NCBI GenBank assembly: GCA_014381385.1
Contig: JACNLR010000106.1
Coordinates: 1-22,709, forward strand
Source of the DNA: Planctomycetota bacterium
GTDB taxonomy: Bacteria; Planctomycetota; Phycisphaerae; Phycisphaerales; SM1A02
Direction of reading: 5' to 3'
DNA length: 22,709 nt
Shown here: in pieces, positions 14,806-22,709 of the stretch
Layout: the number at the start of each line of letters is the position of its first letter
Position numbering within the stretch: position 1 is the first letter of the stretch
Notes under the pieces: generated by a model
What the model was told of the DNA's origin: nothing
Database searches by the model: none
What the model saw: the letters and a program-made list of their open reading frames with translations, nothing else
Translations under genes and position numbers: made by a program

Positions 14806-17800
14806 ATGGATGATGCACAAAAAGCTCGATTTTGGCTCGCCGTAGCCGCTGTAACAATACTTAACCTAGGCATCTGGATGTTCCTTGTCACCCAAAGTGG
14901 TGGTCCAACAACCATCCGAATCGCACATGCAACCAATGCAACCCAATTTGAATACTCTGGTCGACTAGAAATCCGCTTTGACCGCAATGTCTTTGAGGGC
15001 AAGGTTTGGGACGAGGCACTTCCAGAATCCCCGTTTCTTATAGATCCGCCTATAAATGGCGAGTGGATCATTCGCGGAAGTGACACCATTGTATTTGAGC
15101 CAAGCTCACCGCCACCACCAGGGCACCGATACTTCATTCATCCCGCCGAGGGGCATCGCTTCTTCGACGATTACGCTATCAATAGGACAAAGTTGCCAGC
15201 ATTGGACTACAAACCTTTGCGATGTGAGTATATACGGCTAATCGACAACCAAAAAAGTTACGCGCAGAGCAACAGTCCCTCACGCACAGCCACCATCGAA
15301 ATCGTCTTCAACCAGCCGGTGTCTCGGGTGGATCTTCTTGAGCACTTGCGTGTTGAGAGCGTGGATCAGAAGCTTGAGTTCACTCATGTGAGTGAAGCAC
15401 TCAACAGACGCCACCGCATCGATGTCCCATGCAATCCCAGCGATGCAATTTCAGTGACGATTGCCAAGGATTTGTCTGGCCATAATGCTCCTCTTGGTCT
15501 AACCGACGACTTCCAGAAGCGTGTCATGATTCCCACCGGTCTGCATGTGGAAAAAATATCCGCCAATTCCGCTTGGAGGAATAACGAACCCTCCATAAAC
15601 CTACGCTTTGATCGGTATTTGAACCAAACACAATCTGAACCGTCTATCACCATCACGCCTGAGATAGGAGCTGTCCGAGTACGTACCTCTAGAAACTCGA
15701 TCACCCTTACAGGAGCATTTGTTCGTGGTGAACAATACACAGTTGTCGTCGCGCCTCCATTGCTTGCAAAAGACGGCTCAACCCTTTTGGCTGCAGTAAG
15801 TCGCACAGTAAAAATTCCGGATCAACGACCCATGTTGAAATTTGAAGCCAGCAGTGGTCGGCTTGGTACCAAAGGTTCCTTTGAACTCGCAGTAAAAGCA
15901 TACGGGATACAAAAAGCAAAAATCCGAATGCACCGGTTACTTGATAGGCACATTCCAACCTTCCTCTCAGGGGTCATGTCCAATTGGGAAGTCCCGCAAC
16001 TTGGAGAACTTGTATCCGAAACCAACATCGACATTCCAATAAATCCAACCGGTGCGACCGCAGATCTTGCACTCTCGCTCGACACCATTATTGATCGAGT
16101 TCCAGGTGTCTACTGGGTGACAATCGAAAGTAAAGACAGTCGCTGGACAGGGGACAGCATGCTGCTTCAAGTGGGAGATCTTGGACTGGATATTCAGACC
16201 GATACCAGTGGCATTCTGGCGTGGGTCACGCAAGTTGAATCGGGGCAGGGAGCACCCGATGTAGAAGTGGTTGCTTACAGCAATAACCGAACAGAATTGG
16301 TAAAAGGAACCACGGATGACGACGGTCTAATCCGACTCGATTTCAATCCATCCCAATGTGCCTTGATCACAGCCAGACGTGAAAATGAACTTGCCTTCGT
16401 TCACGTACGAGAGGCAAAGGGGCTTGACAATCCAACAATGGCAGGAGCTCCTTGGGCGGGTCCGCTTGATATTGCCCTGTATGCAGACCGCGGTGTGCAC
16501 CGACCCGGCGAGACCATCTACATCACGGGCACAGTTCGAACAACCAACGGCGAAGTGCCTAAATCTATTCCACTTGAACTGCGGATGACTCGACCGGACA
16601 AACGTGTCATATTGACAAAAGCCGTGCAGACCGATCCAGAGCAAGGCATGTTTCAAGTTGACTTGCCAACCCGCGGCGATGACCCCACCGGCAACTGGGT
16701 CGTCACGATGCATCTACCGGGAGACGATGTTGCCATCACCACCATTCCCTGCCCGATCATGGCATTTATGCCGGTTCGACTGAAGGTCGAGGCCTCCCCA
16801 ATCAATGCAGATAAACCCGGCGATGTGCAGGTCGGAGCGTCGTATCTGCACGGTGCACCTGCATCAGGATTAAAAACAACTTGTTCAACAATTTTCCGCG
16901 CAGTGCGGTATACGGATGACCGCTATCCAGAACACAAGTTCGAAGATCCTCCCACGATGGAGCTAATAAAACGAGACACCACAGCGTCCTTAAACGACAA
17001 GGGACAGTTCGCATTCAACATTGAAATCCCTCAGCTTGCTGGAACATGGCAAGGTGATGTTGAAACAACAGTCATTGAATTGGGCGGTCGAGCGACCACC
17101 GCACGAACGCGAATCCACCGGCAAACTGCCAAAGTCCATCTTGGGTTGCGAGAACAAAATGGAGCACTGCACGGAACCGATGAAACTATCACTATTGAAG
17201 CCGTTGTGTTGGATGAACAAGGAACGATACAAACTTCAATACCAGTCAAGACATCCCTGTTTAGCGTCAATCACTCTTGGCAACTCGTCGATGTCGGCAA
17301 AGGCAAGCGCAAATGGAAGTCAATCGAAATCACTAATTCTGTAAAAAATGTCGAACCCGCATTCACAGTTGGACAGGACAATTCACTTGTGTGCACGCTT
17401 CCCCCATTGCCAATGGGTACATATAGGTTGGTGGCTACCGTAGCAGGAGCTACCCTCGGGTTAGACCTGCATGTAGCTGACCACGAAGCACGTGGTCGCA
17501 TGTCCGCGGATCAGCCAGATAGACTTGAACTTATCGCCGAGGACGTAAAAGTACATCCCGGCATGCACACGTCCGTTCTTATCCGAAGTGGATTTCCAGG
17601 AACGGCACTTTTTACAGTTGAAACCGACACAATAAAGCACTGGGAACTTGTTGAAATTACCGGTGATGGCGTACGTGTTCCATTTGTTGTACCAGAATCC
17701 GTTCGAGACACATGTTTTGTTGGCGCAACACTCTTGCGACCACTTAACCCAACCCGTAAAGAGTGGTTGCCACTGCGAGCCCGAGGCGCAACTCGACTAC

Positions 17801-20145
17801 AGGTAGATCTTGATGCTCATACGCTCGATGTGCAGTTGATGGGGGAGTCATCTGCTAGACCAGGCGACAAGGTATCAATCGAACTATACGTTCCCCCACA
17901 TAGCTCTGATGACAGTTCGCCAACTCCGCTTGTGCATCTTTGGGCAGTTGACGAAGGCGCGTTGCTTGCAACCGACTGGTCTGTACCAAATTTGTACGAA
18001 CATTTTCTTCAAGCTCGTCGCCGTACAGTTGCAGGTGTTGGAACAACCGAACAGTTGCTTACTGATTTCGATCGCCCTGTCTCGACCGCTCGCATCGGTG
18101 GTGACGCAGCAAGAAAATTCCGCGAACCTGTTCCAGTTCGACAACCAAAGACAGAGGTGTTGTGGAGGACTGTGCATCCATTGCCGAAGGACGGCAAACT
18201 GCAGGTCGAAATGACAATGCCGAAGATCGATGGTGCAATGCGCATTATGGCAGTCGTCGTTGACGGGGATAGATACGGCAAGTCCCGCCATCTGATCTCA
18301 GTGCAAGCGCCTCTGCAATTTGTAGCCGCGACACCTCGAACTGCAGCACCCGGGGACATCATGTCCATTCCAGTTCATCTGCAAAATAATACGGATACCG
18401 ATTCCATCGTTCAGCTTTCCCTGACAACCGGTAAAGAATTGAGTGGTCAGTTGTCTCACGAACAAATACATCTCCCCGCACATGACGAAGTACCGATTAC
18501 CCTGACATTGACAGCAGCTGCAGTTGGGTCAGGGAATCTGGAACTGCTCGCCACATCAATTGACGAGGAATCAACGCTCCAGTCAGCAACATTAAGTCGT
18601 TCGATTGCAGTCCGCCCACCACATGGCCGTGAGCGAAATGTCTATCGAGTGCGCGTCGAACCCGGCGAGACAGTGCAGGTCAAACGCGACCGAACGCTCG
18701 AAGCATTGGCAGGACACATAACAATTATCGCCGGCGGTCTTCCAACAGTTGATTTAAAACCTGCATTCGATAATCTTGTTGAATATCCATACGGGTGCGC
18801 CGAACAGACTGGCAGTCGCACAGAGGGATTACTTGCCGCATTAACTCTGCCAGAGTCTGTGAGTGGCACACCACACACCTTGCTTCAGGAATGGGCGACT
18901 GGTGGTCTTCGACGACTTTACTGGATGCAACGACTTGACGGCTCGATGCCATATTGGCAAGGCGGGAAGGCGAACGATTGGATTACACTGCGTACAGCAA
19001 TCATCGCATTGAAAGCTCGTGATCAAGGTGTCGATGCCCCTGAAGATCTTCTGAAAGGTCTGCTTTCGTATACCGCTCGGATTGCTCGTCCCTCCCAAAG
19101 AAAATCCAATGTTGACCTTGCAGCGCTAGCTTGCCGTGTGCTGGCTCGGGGCGAAATGCCTGACAAAGCGTTGATCGCAACACTTTCTTCAAACCCAACC
19201 AAACTCACTCTAGCGGGTCACGCACACTTAGCAGATGCATGTGCTGCAATAGGCGATTTGAAAACTGCAGAAACCCTTGTCGACATGTTCACGGCTCCAT
19301 CATCGTTGCAATCAGACGATGGAGGTCGACTCACCTCCGGCGTCCACCAATGCGCTATCGCGCTTGAAGTTTTAACAAACATCGCTCCAGAGCATCCCAT
19401 CGCAGTGGAACTCGTTCGATACATTAACGCAGCAAGAACCGCTCGCGGATGGCGAACGACATACGAGAACGCAGCGGCGATTTCGGCACTGTCTAGTTGG
19501 CATGCGATTCAAGTACACGATGGCGTGGCAAAAGGCAACGTACAAATTGGTGGAAAAATCATTGATATTAATTCTAATGAACCCGTACATATTTCCTTTG
19601 ATGTCGAGGATGACGCTACGAAAACCGAGACAATCACATCAACCGGCGACGGTCAGATCACGGTACTCGTGTCAAGTTCCGGCATTCCAACAAGCGCACA
19701 CGAACGACCTATTAAACAAGACAAGATTCAGATAGAGCGAACATGGAGGGACAGCGAAGGTCGTTTAATCAAGAGGGGAGATCCGGTCATCGCTGGCGAT
19801 CTCATCACCGTTGATCTTGAAGTGCATTCAACCTCGGGTTTTGCGTACCAAAACGTTGCGATTGTCGATGTGTTGCCCGGAGGCATGGAGTTTGAACTGC
19901 CCGCTCTTGCCACAAGCGCCAAACGAGATAAAACGAGCATCGTCAATGTAGATCAAGTGGAATTTAGGGATGATCGGCTTCTCGTGTTTGCATCGCTAGA
20001 TGACAAGCCGCGAAGGTTGCGATACCTCATGCGGGCAATCGTCCCCGGAACATGGGCTGTGCCCGCACCCGATGCGCTCTCGATGTACGACCCAGACGCA
20101 CACGGCAGAGGTGCTGCAGGAATAGTGGAGATTAAATTGCAATGA
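14806..20145 (+). CDS. yfhM: Bacterial alpha-2-macroglobulin with thioester
   Basis: A 1779-residue periplasmic protease trap of the bacterial alpha-2-macroglobulin family. Residues about 9-29 (FWLAVAAVTILNLGIWMFLV) are a single membrane anchor; there is no lipobox cysteine, unlike E. coli YfhM. A series of macroglobulin domains follows, including DRGVHRPGETIYITGTVR near 560. The bait-type region lies around the middle; the A2M domain at about 1110-1210 includes VLWRTVHPLPKDGKLQVEMTMP. The thioester motif YPYGCAEQ is intact with Cys1331 and Gln1334, so covalent trapping should work. The alpha-alpha toroid follows, with LRRLYWMQRLDGSMPYW. The C-terminal receptor-like domain has VAIVDVLPGGMEFE. 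The ATG overlap with pbpC and the known yfhM-pbpC pairing suggest defence of peptidoglycan repair sites against foreign proteases. ATG 14806 is preferred to TTG 14797. Confidence 0.93.
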   Translation: MDDAQKARFWLAVAAVTILNLGIWMFLVTQSGGPTTIRIAHATNATQFEYSGRLEIRFDRNVFEGKVWDEALPESPFLIDPPINGEWIIRGSDTIVFEPSSPPPPGHRYFIHPAEGHRFFDDYAINRTKLPALDYKPLRCEYIRLIDNQKSYAQSNSPSRTATIEIVFNQPVSRVDLLEHLRVESVDQKLEFTHVSEALNRRHRIDVPCNPSDAISVTIAKDLSGHNAPLGLTDDFQKRVMIPTGLHVEKISANSAWRNNEPSINLRFDRYLNQTQSEPSITITPEIGAVRVRTSRNSITLTGAFVRGEQYTVVVAPPLLAKDGSTLLAAVSRTVKIPDQRPMLKFEASSGRLGTKGSFELAVKAYGIQKAKIRMHRLLDRHIPTFLSGVMSNWEVPQLGELVSETNIDIPINPTGATADLALSLDTIIDRVPGVYWVTIESKDSRWTGDSMLLQVGDLGLDIQTDTSGILAWVTQVESGQGAPDVEVVAYSNNRTELVKGTTDDDGLIRLDFNPSQCALITARRENELAFVHVREAKGLDNPTMAGAPWAGPLDIALYADRGVHRPGETIYITGTVRTTNGEVPKSIPLELRMTRPDKRVILTKAVQTDPEQGMFQVDLPTRGDDPTGNWVVTMHLPGDDVAITTIPCPIMAFMPVRLKVEASPINADKPGDVQVGASYLHGAPASGLKTTCSTIFRAVRYTDDRYPEHKFEDPPTMELIKRDTTASLNDKGQFAFNIEIPQLAGTWQGDVETTVIELGGRATTARTRIHRQTAKVHLGLREQNGALHGTDETITIEAVVLDEQGTIQTSIPVKTSLFSVNHSWQLVDVGKGKRKWKSIEITNSVKNVEPAFTVGQDNSLVCTLPPLPMGTYRLVATVAGATLGLDLHVADHEARGRMSADQPDRLELIAEDVKVHPGMHTSVLIRSGFPGTALFTVETDTIKHWELVEITGDGVRVPFVVPESVRDTCFVGATLLRPLNPTRKEWLPLRARGATRLQVDLDAHTLDVQLMGESSARPGDKVSIELYVPPHSSDDSSPTPLVHLWAVDEGALLATDWSVPNLYEHFLQARRRTVAGVGTTEQLLTDFDRPVSTARIGGDAARKFREPVPVRQPKTEVLWRTVHPLPKDGKLQVEMTMPKIDGAMRIMAVVVDGDRYGKSRHLISVQAPLQFVAATPRTAAPGDIMSIPVHLQNNTDTDSIVQLSLTTGKELSGQLSHEQIHLPAHDEVPITLTLTAAAVGSGNLELLATSIDEESTLQSATLSRSIAVRPPHGRERNVYRVRVEPGETVQVKRDRTLEALAGHITIIAGGLPTVDLKPAFDNLVEYPYGCAEQTGSRTEGLLAALTLPESVSGTPHTLLQEWATGGLRRLYWMQRLDGSMPYWQGGKANDWITLRTAIIALKARDQGVDAPEDLLKGLLSYTARIARPSQRKSNVDLAALACRVLARGEMPDKALIATLSSNPTKLTLAGHAHLADACAAIGDLKTAETLVDMFTAPSSLQSDDGGRLTSGVHQCAIALEVLTNIAPEHPIAVELVRYINAARTARGWRTTYENAAAISALSSWHAIQVHDGVAKGNVQIGGKIIDINSNEPVHISFDVEDDATKTETITSTGDGQITVLVSSSGIPTSAHERPIKQDKIQIERTWRDSEGRLIKRGDPVIAGDLITVDLEVHSTSGFAYQNVAIVDVLPGGMEFELPALATSAKRDKTSIVNVDQVEFRDDRLLVFASLDDKPRRLRYLMRAIVPGTWAVPAPDALSMYDPDAHGRGAAGIVEIKLQ

Positions 20146-22154
20146 GAGTATGTAAACCATCTCGCCGAGTAGTTCGCTGGACTGCTGGTGTGCTAACTGG
20201 TGTTGCGTTGCTTTGCTGTGGTGGGTTTGCCACGCTCTGGTACGCATTTCCTTTGCCTGACAAGATGCTGCATGCTGGTCCAGCCGGTACGCTTGCACTT
20301 GATCAAACCGGCGGCGTTCTACTGGACATTACAGGTGACGATGAACAACGCCGCCTACCTATTGCTATTGAAAATGTTGCAGCGTGGATTCCGCTGGCGG
20401 TGATTGCTGCTGAAGATCAAGCATTCCGTACCCATTGCGGGATTGATATGCCTGCCATGGTGCGGGCGGTCTGGCAAAATCTACGGATGGGGCGGGTCGT
20501 ACGCGGCGCCAGTACCATCACCATGCAAGTTGCCGGCATGAAACTGAATCACCCAAGAACATATTCGGGCAAGTCCGTGGAGGCATTTCGTGCGTTGCAG
20601 ATAGAAGCAGATTACACCAAAGATGAAATTCTTGAGGCGTGGTTGAACATGGCGTCGTTTGGCGCGAACTTGGTGGGTATCGAAGCTGCAAGCAGAGCGT
20701 GGTTTGGCAAGCCAGCACGACACTGTTCGTTGTCCGAATCGGCGCTGCTGGCGGCACTGCCCAACTCACCTGCTCGATTACGACCAGACAGATACTTGGA
20801 GCTTGCTGTGGGCCGTCGCAATCAGATTCTGGACCGCATGCTCCAATCCGACTTCATCACACCCGCACAACATCAACAAGCATTGCAGGAAATCATCCTG
20901 ATCAGCCCTACGCTCAATTGCAAAAACGATATACACGTGGGGTGGATGGCACTTGGTCGAGGTGGTGGAGCATCATTGCTTCAAACAACCATTGATCCAG
21001 AGGCTCAATACATTGCCCACTCTATTGTTAAGCAACATGCACATTTATTGCCCGACCATCTGGATATTGCACTGGTGTTGGTCGACTTGGAAACATCGGG
21101 CATTGCTGCACTGATCGGTTCAAGCGACTTCGCAGATCCACGGGACGGTCAAGTGAACGGCGCCATTGCACGAAGATCGCCCGGCTCTGCGTTAAAACCA
21201 TTTGTTTACGCAGCGGCATTTGAGGCGGGTCGGTTATCGCCGGAAACTGTGGTCGATGATGCACCATTGGATCTAGGCGGTTGGCGACCGAAGAACATAG
21301 ACCGTACCTATCTTGGAGAGATGAGTGCATCTGAAGCATTGCGCCAATCTCGCAACACACCTGCGTTACGCATCGCGCGTGATTTGGGCTTGCCTTCGGT
21401 GGAATCGATGTTACGCGGATGTGGAATTGCCGTGTCAAAAAATAATGAACGAAGTGTAGGACTCGCATCAGTGGTGGGTGGTATCGAAGTACCACTCGTC
21501 GATTTGGTCGGCGGGTATGCAACGCTAGCTCGTGGTGGCGTGCAGATGCCGGTGCGGTTGTTGGCGGATGAACCACAAATTCGTCGCCGCGTTCTGTCGG
21601 AACGCACATGTGCTGCAATCGAATTTTGTTTGGCTGGATCCACCAATGATGCAGCCCTTGCACTTCCGTTCTTGGCTGCCAAGACCGGAACTAGCAGTGG
21701 TCACCGCGATGCTGTTGCTGCGGGCTGGAATCGGAAGTGGGCGGCTGTTGTTTGGGTTGGAAGATTCGATGATGGGGGCGATCCACTGCTGCTTGGTGCT
21801 GATGCTGCGCTTCCGATACTCCAGGAATTACTGCATCACCCTATGCTTGCAACCTTGCGAACGGCTCGAACGTATGAGCCGTGGCAAGTCCATCGCCCTG
21901 TCGGACGAAAACATGAAAGAGTGCCAGCGATTCTCGAACCGCGTGATGGCGAAGTGCTGTATGCATTGGATGAGGCAATTTATCTAACACCTCAGATTCG
22001 TACCAACAGTAGTGATGCAGTGCTGTTTCTCAATGGCGCGCCGGTGGATGCAACAATGCTTCGGTTGATGCCGGGTGATTATGAATTGAGATTGGTGGAA
22101 ATCGGAAGACCGCCACACGCTGTTACTATTAAAGTAAGCAACGCCGGAAGCTGA
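20142..22154 (+). CDS. pbpC: Penicillin-binding protein 1C
   Basis: A 670-residue class A PBP. An N-terminal membrane helix lies at about 12-35. The GT51 glycosyltransferase domain has AAEDQAFRTHCGID with catalytic Glu91 and GASTITMQVAGMKL, the STxTMQ form typical of PBP1C. KSVEAFRALQIEADYTKDEILEAWLNMASFG and PNSPARLRPDRY also match PBP1C. The transpeptidase domain has SALK with Ser349, SRN at 403-405 and KTG at 514-516, so all three motifs are intact. The last about 90 residues (ILEPRDGEVLYALDEAIYL onward) are the BiPBP_C beta domain found only in PBP1C. The protein is about 100 residues shorter than E. coli PbpC. It overlaps the macroglobulin gene by 4 bases. Its TGA stop coincides with the probable end of an IS3 remnant, so the last residues may have been altered by insertion. 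Confidence 0.95.
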   Translation: MRVCKPSRRVVRWTAGVLTGVALLCCGGFATLWYAFPLPDKMLHAGPAGTLALDQTGGVLLDITGDDEQRRLPIAIENVAAWIPLAVIAAEDQAFRTHCGIDMPAMVRAVWQNLRMGRVVRGASTITMQVAGMKLNHPRTYSGKSVEAFRALQIEADYTKDEILEAWLNMASFGANLVGIEAASRAWFGKPARHCSLSESALLAALPNSPARLRPDRYLELAVGRRNQILDRMLQSDFITPAQHQQALQEIILISPTLNCKNDIHVGWMALGRGGGASLLQTTIDPEAQYIAHSIVKQHAHLLPDHLDIALVLVDLETSGIAALIGSSDFADPRDGQVNGAIARRSPGSALKPFVYAAAFEAGRLSPETVVDDAPLDLGGWRPKNIDRTYLGEMSASEALRQSRNTPALRIARDLGLPSVESMLRGCGIAVSKNNERSVGLASVVGGIEVPLVDLVGGYATLARGGVQMPVRLLADEPQIRRRVLSERTCAAIEFCLAGSTNDAALALPFLAAKTGTSSGHRDAVAAGWNRKWAAVVWVGRFDDGGDPLLLGADAALPILQELLHHPMLATLRTARTYEPWQVHRPVGRKHERVPAILEPRDGEVLYALDEAIYLTPQIRTNSSDAVLFLNGAPVDATMLRLMPGDYELRLVEIGRPPHAVTIKVSNAGS

Positions 22155-22425
22155 TTTGCCCGTCCCCGAAAAATATAGTCCACTTCTTATGCAATAGATG
22201 CGATTGAATCCCACATTGCTCCCGTGCTTGAAGGCAGGAACACAGTGCAGGAAAACGTGCCAAGGGAACTTTCTTGCACCAGAGCTGATTATCAATAAAA
22301 TCAGACGCAGAGGATTATTTGTCAGAATGAATGCCTAGTGAATTGGCCGCAAACAAACGAAGAGTCACAGTCCAGACCTAATACAGATGACGAATCCACT
22401 ATACGAAGTTTATGCAATCGGACGG
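22155..22425. other. Gap inside the IS remnant
   Basis: About 270 bases with no recognisable gene. A rightward open stretch (about 22188-22296) reads YAIDAIESHIAPVLEGRNTV then QENVPRELSCTRADYQ and a stop, but it has no start codon and is preceded by TAG. It looks protein-like but I cannot assign it. It might be foreign sequence caught between the IS ends. Confidence 0.3.
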
Positions 22426-22570
22426 GCGCCAGCGATAAAAAGTTTGTTCGGTGACACCAAGTTGTTGGGTGACTTGTGCGACGGTGCCGCCGCCAAGAAT
22501 GGCGTCGGCGTCACGCGATGTTACAAAGAGTTGCGATGATTTGATCTGGTGAATGTTTCTTTCGTTTCAA
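22426..22570 (-). pseudogene. IS3 orfA transposase relic
   Basis: From TTG 22570 the leftward frame reads LKRKKHSPDQIIATL, the usual start of an IS3 OrfA (MKRKRHSPEQII...). A one-base shift follows near 22515-22530, then RDADAILGGGTVAQVTQQLG and VTEQTFYRWR, the helix-turn-helix that binds the IS end. Just after RWR the similarity ends and a stop follows at 22399-22401. AGGAG upstream may be the old ribosome site. The gene is clearly dead. Confidence 0.75.
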
Positions 22571-22621
22571 AACAATTTGTCTCCTAACGGAGTAGAAGGG
22601 TCTGTATAGACTAACATTATG

Positions 22622-22648
22622 ACTGGATCAGTTTTTGGGGGCAGGTCA
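22622..22648 (-). repeat. IS3-type terminal inverted repeat (orfA side)
   Basis: TGACCTGCCCCC followed by AAAAACTGATCCAGT, starting with the TG dinucleotide typical for IS3 ends and placed 50-odd bases ahead of orfA, as expected for the left end of such an element. Confidence 0.7.
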
Positions 22649-22709
22649 CTATGTGGGAAAGTTAAATGCTACTTGGACAAATGAAATCGAGGCATTCTCG
22701 GCGTTAAGG
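22649..22709 (-). CDS. Possible C-terminal end of a leftward gene
   Basis: Reading leftward from the window edge, an open frame gives LNAENASISFVQVAFNFPT and then TAG (22649-22651), which touches the IS end exactly. This may be the tail of a gene entering from the right, perhaps cut short by the IS insertion. Only 19 residues are visible and no family can be named. Confidence 0.25.
   Translation of the reverse strand, partial: LNAENASISFVQVAFNFPT

Larger units (their letters stand above)
22152..22648 (-). mobile_element. Decayed IS3-family insertion sequence
   Basis: The right side has an IS3-type terminal repeat, reading leftward TGACCTGCCCCCAAAAACTG followed by ATCCAGT (22622-22648), then the start of orfA (22426-22570). 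The left side begins TGATTTGCCCGTCCCCGAAA at 22152, which aligns to the other end as TGAxxTGCCC...CC-AAAAA...TCCA and is a plausible degenerate opposite repeat. The span of about 500 bases is far below the usual 1.2-1.5 kb, so most of orfB is deleted; I cannot recognise any orfB piece. No matching 3-4 base target duplication is visible. The right end is confident; the left end is tentative. Confidence 0.65.

Noticed and set aside
22295..22318. CTGATT...AATCAG hairpin as a terminator for pbpC
   Set aside because: A 6-bp A/T-rich stem with a long loop and no T-run; not a credible terminator.

Overview
The window looks like chromosomal DNA of a moderate-GC member of the Planctomycetota, most likely the class Phycisphaerae. 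This is inferred from protein style: secreted proteins ending in paired dockerin-like repeats (pattern DVNNDG...DLLAVVGNWG), a secreted protein ending in a PAPGA...GLAGF...KRRK sorting tail, and the mix of flagellar, ferredoxin-linked and large periplasmic genes. No rRNA, tRNA or CRISPR array was seen.

Layout. (1) 1-199: the start of a leftward secreted protein that runs off the window. (2) 319-3966: a flagellar pair. The first gene is a single reading frame joining the cytoplasmic half of the export gate protein FlhA to the SRP-type GTPase FlhF, without the FlhA FHIPEP/channel region. The second is a FliA/WhiG-type sigma factor preceded by a possible 20-codon leader. A near-perfect bidirectional terminator follows. 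(3) 4047-5467: a leftward HAF-repeat/dockerin secreted protein, then an orphan dockerin tail with its own terminator, the remnant of a deleted gene. (4) 5578-8454: a leftward CoA-transferase subunit B with no partner gene, divergent from an ALDH7-type aldehyde dehydrogenase that is translationally coupled to a NUDIX hydrolase. (5) 8571-9571: a CTERM-tailed secreted protein converging on a small basic conserved-looking protein. (6) 9698-14357: korA-korB-mnmG, tightly packed; 2-oxoacid:ferredoxin oxidoreductase followed by a tRNA wobble-uridine modification enzyme. (7) 14366-14580: a broken C-terminal relic of a DUF1016/YhcG-type PD-(D/E)XK nuclease. (8) 14806-22154: a 1779-residue alpha-2-macroglobulin with intact thioester motif, overlapping a penicillin-binding protein 1C gene, the classic periplasmic defence and repair pair. 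(9) 22152-22648: a decayed IS3-family element whose presumed right end supplies the pbpC stop codon, followed by about 60 bases that may be the end of another leftward gene.

The most unusual object is the FlhA(C)-FlhF fusion. FlhA's cytoplasmic domain normally forms the nonameric export-substrate ring under a membrane channel, and FlhF places the flagellum at the pole. Here both are on one polypeptide carrying a short, different membrane anchor. The macroglobulin/PbpC pair lies between two gene relics, which suggests a region of past insertion and deletion.
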